Below, piece after piece: positions 58,435 through 64,000 of a DNA stretch of 64,000 nucleotides; position 1 is the stretch's first letter, and the number at the start of each line of letters is the position of its first letter. The notes under the pieces were generated by a model, which was given only the letters and a program-made list of their open reading frames with translations, did not search any database and was not told the origin of the DNA. The position numbers were made by a program, and so were the translations under genes. The stretch comes from Bettongia penicillata ogilbyi (lineage: Eukaryota; Chordata; Mammalia; Diprotodontia; Potoroidae). The stretch lies in NCBI GenBank assembly GCA_023548195.1, contig JAJHZJ010000419.1, positions 2,292,773 through 2,356,772 on the forward strand, given 5' to 3'.

Positions 58435-58885
58435 TTCTATAGTATGAGATCATCAGTTCTCTGTCTGAAGTTAGATAGCATTTTATGTTATTCCTTTGGA
58501 ATAATGATGAGCTACTATATTCTCTTGGCAGTGCTCACACTACTTTGTATCAGTTCACATAGTCTTCTTGGTTTTTTCCTAAAATCATCCTGCTGGTCCC
58601 TGCACAATAATATTCCATCATATTCATATACCATAACTTATTTAGCCATTCTCCAAATGATGGGCATCCCCTCAGTTTTCAATTCTTTGCCACCACAAAA
58701 AGATCTGCTATAAATGTTTTTTACATATGGTTCCCCCCTTTTTTGTTGGGGTATATATTCTTTACTGGATCAAAGAATATTCCAAATTGCTCTCCAGCAT
58801 TTTAGCACCAATTTGTATCTCCACCAACGGTGCATTGGTGTATCTATTTTCCCAGATCCCTTCCAACATTTGTCATTTTTCTTTT
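58435..58885 (-). mobile_element. L1 3' fragment
   Basis: 'gatcatcagttctctgtctg', 'aatattccatcatattcata', 'gatgggcatcccctcagttt', 'cacaaaaagatctgctataa' and 'ccttccaacatttgtcattt' follow the antisense L1 3'UTR/ORF2 end. Confidence 0.8.
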
Positions 58886-60375
58886 CTGAGCTAGACAGAT
58901 GCTGGACAGGCCATTCTGTCATTGACTGCCAGACAGTGTTAGGCAGGCCATGTTGCCTTTGGGCAGTTGCTGCCAGGCTGGGTCAGGCAAGACACTTGTG
59001 CACTTTCCTCTTTCAGCCACAGCCGAGGGAATGCAATACCCTTCTGCCTTCTGCGACAATGTTGCCATATTTTTTTCCATTGAAGTGCTCCAAAGTGTGC
59101 AATCAGCAATAACCTTTAGTTAAAAATCTACAGAACATTCTTCTCTTTGACTTCCTCAGAATTTAAGCTCTGAGACTGTTTTCTCTAGGAAGAAGACAGA
59201 AAATGCCCTGCCTCTACTCCTGAGAAAGTCATCTTGACTCAATAGCTCCTTCCCCTCTTAAGCCACTTGAGATTTCTGTAGAGTGATTACTTTCAATTCA
59301 GTCATTTTCAACTCCCATGATGTTTTGAGAATTTTAGGTAAATGAGTAGCCAGGGACAATGGTTTGACTTTAATGTAGTCTCCATAGTCCATTTTTTTTT
59401 GTCTTGCTGGCAGTTTGTATAGTTCAATCCTTGCATCCTTTCCAAAGTGGGGAATTTCTGCTTGTATGTAGAAGCTTTCCCCTTTATACTTCAATGCCTT
59501 TGCTTTTAGTACCTACATATTTTCTGGTTTTGCAGAAGTCTCAGGGGCACTACTTCTTATGTACAAAAGACGTACAAAGCAGATACAAGATGACTTTAGT
59601 GAGTGAGGGTAGGGAAGAGGCACCAGGAAAGATTTAATGCAGAGGATGCTATACTTATACTGAGCTTTGAGAAAAACCATGCATTCCAAGATGAAGAGGT
59701 GAGAAGAGAGAGAATTCTGGGGATCTATTAAGGACAGTGTAAAAGCACTCAGGTGAGAGTCAAAAGTTTCCCCCAGGGGAAGGAACCACAAGCAATAGCA
59801 GTTTGGGAGAAGGCTGGCCCTGGGGAGAGGAAGGATGTAAAAAGTCCTCCCTCTCAAACACACAGAATAGAATCCTATTTCTTGCTGTTGGAGGGCGTGG
59901 GGTGCTAGGTCTGCCTTTGCTGTTTTCTTAAAAGAAATGTCTGAAACCTCATAAAAATTGACCAATTCAAGAAGGGGATAGATAAGTCAGGTACAGGTTT
60001 GTTCAAGAATTATCAAAATATAAGAGACAGGAATAAGCCCTTAAAAAGGAGAAGGGGAGGGAAAAGGGAGGGGGGAGAGAGAGAAGGAGCTATATGTACC
60101 ATAAAATTAAATACTCTGCACTAAAACTTATAAACTTTATTGAATTTGTTACCTCTACCCCTCTTCAAAGAAAACAATTAAAATTAAATTTAAAAGATAA
60201 AATTTTTAATAAGAATGATTAAAATTGATTTGTGTGTGATAGATTAGAGGGTAGAGTAACATCCTTGTGGGTTTGAGATTGATTCCATGGTCAGTAATCA
60301 ACCATTTCATCTCATGAAATGCCTTTGGCTACCACTGACTAGGTGGGCGGTTTTGCCCTCTAGTACAGCATTATT
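58886..60375. other. Unassigned DNA
   Basis: A GC-richer block at 58895-59060 has repeated 'caggcca' and 'gccag' words. A 78-codon minus frame lies at 59258-59494 and a 150-codon minus frame at 59513-59965; neither is recognised. 59580-59800 resembles a mammalian-wide old repeat ('ttatactgagctttgagaaa'). A purine-rich tract lies at 60040-60090. Confidence 0.35.
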
Positions 60376-60386
60376 CATATTTATTT

Positions 60387-60689
60387 GGGGCAGCTAGATG
60401 ATGCAGTGGATAGAGCACCAGTGCAGGAGTCAGGAGGACCTGAGTTCAAGTCTCATCTCAGACACTTGACACTCACTAGCTGTGTGACTTTGGGCAAGTC
60501 ACTTAATCCCAATTGCCTCATCCTGGGTCATCTCCAGTCATTCTGATGAATATCTGGTCACTGGATTCAGATGGCTGTGGAGGGGAAGTGAGGCTGGTGA
60601 CCTGCACAGAACAAAGTCAAGTGCAAGTCATATCATTATTTCTCTGATGGCATGGTCTTCTTTGACAATGAAGGATTAACACACACATA
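60387..60689 (+). mobile_element. Full-length tRNA-headed SINE, tail type B
   Basis: The cleanest SINE in the window. Head 'ggggcagctagatgatgcag' with 'gtggatagagcacc' and a B-box-like 'gagttcaagtc', core 'tagctgtgtgactttgggca', then the B tail 'catcctgggtcatctccagt'. A perfect 11-bp target duplication, catatttattt, lies at 60376-60386 and 60690-60700. The tail ends in (AC)n. Confidence 0.93.
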
Positions 60690-60700
60690 CATATTTATTT

Positions 60701-61374
60701 TATTTTCTATTCTTCTTATTGGAAGATCACCCTAAGTGCCTACTATGACCAAACAACATATATTTGTATTGTCTATGGCCACAACGACTTTTTCTTCCGT
60801 GCTTTGAACTAACTGGCCATGACGGAAATTGAACTTATAACTTTCACCACATACATTTTAGGGCATCTATCATTAGTGTTTAACATTGTTATTGTTATTT
60901 TATTTTATTAGATGAATATCAGTTTGGGGGATGTTCTTCAATTATCATCTGCCCATGTTTCAAATAAATAAGGATTTAATTAAATTTATCCCAAGAGAAA
61001 AAAAACCTACTTAATAAATACGTCTACTATAATAAAGCGTACTCTATAAACAAATCTTAGCATCGTAGATAAACTAAAGTTTCCCACTGCACATTTGCCA
61101 TGAAAGTTTTGTAGGAGAAAACTTGAGCATGCCTAAATTATAATCAAATTTTTATAAAGTCTTTTTTAGCCAGCAGATTAGCCAGTCCATGTAAGTACTT
61201 TTACAGAAGCTTTAAAAAGAAATTCTATGTATTGATTCAGAATCTCAGAACCACAGAAAATATTTGCTTTTTTCTCAGTGAAATGAGTTTTTGTTTCAGG
61301 GTTTATCACCTAATTTTAAATGAGCTACAACATATAGATTTGACTTGGCAACAAGCAGTTTAGTTATTACCCAA
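60701..61374. other. Unique AT-rich DNA, no feature recognised
   Basis: Nothing recognised. Confidence 0.5.
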
Positions 61375-61535
61375 GAAACAAATGGGCAAAAGGATATGAA
61401 CAGATACTTCTCCGAAGAAGAATACCAAACTATATAAAATAACAGTCCAAATCACTGACTGTAAGAGAAATGGAAATCAAAACAATCTGAGATTTCATCA
61501 TATACCCAACAAATTTGCAAAAATGGGAGAACATA
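61375..61535 (+). mobile_element. L1 ORF2 C-terminal fragment, sense
   Basis: 'atgggcaaaaggatatgaac' and 'aagagaaatggaaatcaaaa' match the sense strand of the L1 ORF2 3' region, whose antisense is at 47090-47180. Short and 3'-truncated at the junction with the next L1. Confidence 0.8.
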
Positions 61536-62460
61536 GGTGAGCCAAGATGGTAGAGTAAAAGCAGGGATTCCCAGAGCTCTCTGCAAAGGTCTCCAACTAC
61601 CTGTAAAAAATAACTGTAAACAAATTCTAGAGTTACAGAACCCACAAAAAGACAGAGTGAAACAAATGCCCCGCTCAAGGCAACCTTGAAAGTTGACAGG
61701 AAGGGTCTTTCACACTAGTCATGCAGTGGAGCACAGTCCAGCATGGGCTGCACCAGCACAGACAGGCCAGAGCAGGGCTCAGGGGATTGACTCATTGGGA
61801 GTTGTGGCAGTTTCCAGGCTTCTCAACCCCCAAACACCAAAAAGGTCAGTGGGAAAACTCTGTTGGACCTGGGTGAAAGAGAAGCATGTGGTCTCGCAGG
61901 TTCCCTCACCAGTCCCAGGGTGGTGGGGGTGATAGCTGGCAGCAACAGTGACTGCAGCAGCAGCAGCACTGGCAGAGACTGTTTCCAGAGCTCTGGGCCC
62001 ACAGACAGTGGGGGATCAAGCTGCTGACACAAAATCCCTGAAGCCTGGGACAGTACACTCACTCTCACCCACACCCCTACTGGAAGCAGAGTCTCCCTTG
62101 ACAAAGTGTTGGAAAGTCAACTGTTTGGCTGGGAAGAAGAGTAAACATCATAAAAGAACTCAGACTATAGAATCTCACTTTGGTGACAGGAAGATCAGAG
62201 CCCGTACAACCAGAGGAGGACAGCAGAGGCAAAGCTCCTACAGCAAAAGCCTCCAAGATGAATATGAGTTGGTCTCAGGCCATGGAAGAGCTCAAAAGGA
62301 TTTTGAAAATCAAGTAAGAGAAGTAGAGGAAAAATTGGGAAGAGAAATGAGAGGGAGGGCAGAAAATCATAAAAATCAAGTCAACAGCTTGCTAAAGAAA
62401 ATCCCAAATGGAGACATGAATAGTAAGATGCAGCTGAAACAGCTGATCAATAACAATTGA
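61536..62460 (+). mobile_element. L1 5' end: 5'UTR and ORF1 N-terminus, sense
   Basis: Starts 'gtgagccaagatggtagagt', the L1 5' terminus, then a GC-richer 5'UTR with a (CAG)n-like stretch at 61950-61970. The ORF1 coiled-coil start at 62280-62400 shows DFENQVREVEEKLGREM, matching residues 65-81 of the intact ORF1 at 3835-4935. It ends abruptly at about 62440, so it is 3'-truncated, unlike the usual 5' truncation. Confidence 0.82.
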
Positions 62461-63507
62461 TCTGTAAGTGACTGCTGTATTTCCAGAGTCTGAGAAAGAT
62501 AGGAATACTCAGTTCCCAAAAATGTGCGTGTGTCTATGCATGCATGTATATATGTATGTATGTATGAATAATTAGTGTGTGTGTCTATGGGCACGCACAC
62601 ACACACACCAAGATTAACCTCAAAGAAGATACATGAGAGGACTCCTTCCACTATTCCTTTGCAAAGGGAGAGGAAGTCCACAGATACAGAACCTTCCTTG
62701 CATATGATATGACATCAGACTTTATGATTTCTTGTTTGTTTTGCTGAATTTTTTCTCCCTTTTTTATATCAGATTGCTTTCTGTGATAGAATGGGGGTAC
62801 ACTGGAATTGGAGTGATCAAAAACCCAAAAGATATTAATAAAAGATGAACTTATTTTGAAAGTAACCATTTTTTCCATTTTGTAGAAAGTAAACATGTAA
62901 TTCTCATTATTTGTGCTGACATTTAGAATTGGCACTCAGTTCAGGTACTGCATGTGAACTAGCATTTATAATGATAAACTGGATTTTCAGAAAAGAAAGT
63001 TAAAAAAAAAGAATTAAATGCTTTGCTATTTACTATTACTATTTACTGTTTACATTAATGGCTTATCTCTTTTCAATTTATCCTCCCACCTTTTCCGCAT
63101 AATATTTAGAATTAGGGATGTTGAGAAAGTAAATGGAACTGGAATAGGCTACATATTTATACTCAAATAGACCTGTGACTCCATTGAATGAGCTGTTCCC
63201 TGCAAAGATACCAGGGGCCAATTCATCTATGATTGCCCATCCTGTTAGACTCTTGTTTCAGTTAATTGGTTAGCTTCCAATAGGTTAACCATTGAGGGGG
63301 GAGGTGGCTACCAAATGTTCAGGGGAATTCCCTGATTTCTCTCAGACTCAAGAGAATACAAGTAGAGGATATACATCTGCTACATATACAGCCGGTTATA
63401 CCTTCCTCTTGCTACATGATGTGTCAGTCTTATTCCTTGGTCATATATTTCTTTAACGACATTCATTACTCTGTCTTCATCATGTTCATCTTTGTTGTCA
63501 TCATCAT
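62461..63507. other. Unique DNA with TG/TA microsatellites
   Basis: (ATGT)n and (TG/CA)n lie at 62535-62608. The rest was not recognised. Confidence 0.45.
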
Positions 63508-63628
63508 CATTGTCGTCGTCATCCTCCTCCTCCTCCCCCTTCTTCTTTTTCTCTTTCTCCTCCTCCCTCTTCTTCCTCTTCTGTTTCTTCTTCTCCTCCT
63601 CCTCCTCCTTCTGCTTCTTTTTCTCCAT
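63508..63628 (+). repeat. Pyrimidine-rich triplet repeat (TCC/TTC)n
   Basis: About 120 bp of almost pure pyrimidine built from CTC, TTC and TCC triplets, preceded by a (TCA/TCG)n stretch at 63490-63520. It creates open frames on both strands (poly-Glu/Lys/Arg, poly-Leu/Ser) that are not genes. Confidence 0.9.
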
Positions 63629-64000
63629 TTGCTTTGATACAGCCTCCTTAGATCCATATTGTGTTCCTCTATTGTCCTTTTTTCCCCTTATTTTCAATTC
63701 TCTTATGGCTCTAGTGTTGCATGCAACAACCCAAATAGAGTATTTGTTCTGAAAAGGTTCTGCCTTTGAAGAACATCTGTAATCAATACAATCTATTCTT
63801 CTTTTTAAGTTCTAGATCTATTACCTTTCTGTTTCAATCTGTCCACTGAAAATATATTCCTGGGCAAATTCTATGGGTTAATCTATTGAACTATATAAAA
63901 TCATTTGGATTATATGGATATTCTTTGTTTACTTCTTAAACATTCATAAACCAGCCTTCCCTACCAACTGTTATCCTATACCATCCTCCCCTTCATATCT
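63629..64000. other. Unique DNA to the window edge
   Basis: Nothing recognised. Confidence 0.5.

Noticed and set aside
60387..60480. tRNA gene
   Set aside because: It is the tRNA-like head of a SINE; no complete cloverleaf with anticodon is present, and the sequence continues into CORE and tail.
63380..63752. ORFs of 63-105 codons, including acidic/basic low-complexity proteins
   Set aside because: Products of a pyrimidine triplet repeat; open in several frames on both strands.

Overview
This window looks like intergenic or intronic DNA from a mammal, most likely a marsupial. The DNA is AT-rich and CpG-poor, with no operons, bacterial genes or convincing host exons. Its repeats are mammalian: L1, half-L1 (HAL1), L2, MIR/THER-type CORE-SINEs, two tRNA-headed SINE families (one with an RTE/BovB-like tail), hAT-type palindromic MITEs and a solo ERV LTR. 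The RTE-tailed SINE and the style of the young HAL1/L1 copies point to a marsupial. I cannot name the species, and family names come from memory rather than a library search.

Layout. 1-2788: unique AT-rich DNA with a full-length SINE and an L2 tail. 2789-5805: a full-length minus-strand HAL1 element with a perfect 16-bp target-site duplication (TSD) and an intact 366-codon ORF1, the only open reading frame I call as a CDS. 5806-12552: mostly unique DNA with old MIR and L1 pieces. 12553-15520: a second HAL1 in the same orientation, with ORF1 broken and a fragment of its own ORF1 copied into its 5'UTR. 15521-23423: old SINEs, microsatellites and a hAT MITE. 23424-27167: an inverted pair of about 610-bp arms, very similar to each other, around a 2.5-kb spacer. 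27270-28475: an L2 reverse-transcriptase relic. 31915-33310: an old L1 in which a 16-bp piece of ORF2 has expanded into a 30-unit minisatellite with no register slips. 37240-38565: old L1. 39209-39769: a processed pseudogene of the histone acetyltransferase KAT8. 41215-50530: a nested stack of an LTR-like piece, an L1 5' end, an old L1, a younger 5'-truncated L1 inside it, and a solo LTR with a 5-bp TSD. 51915-53045: a second L2 relic. 53046-64000: mostly unique DNA with a small MITE, a full-length SINE with an 11-bp TSD, a plus-strand L1 5' end and a long pyrimidine tract.

How the parts relate. The window is a record of retrotransposition. Autonomous L1s supply enzymes; HAL1 (ORF1 only), the SINEs and the KAT8 retrocopy depend on such enzymes. 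The two SINE types share a similar tRNA-like head but have different 3' tails. No new defence or metabolic system is visible. The most unusual observations are the minisatellite born inside an L1, the local inverted duplication whose direction can be read from its broken SINEs, and the two HAL1 copies.
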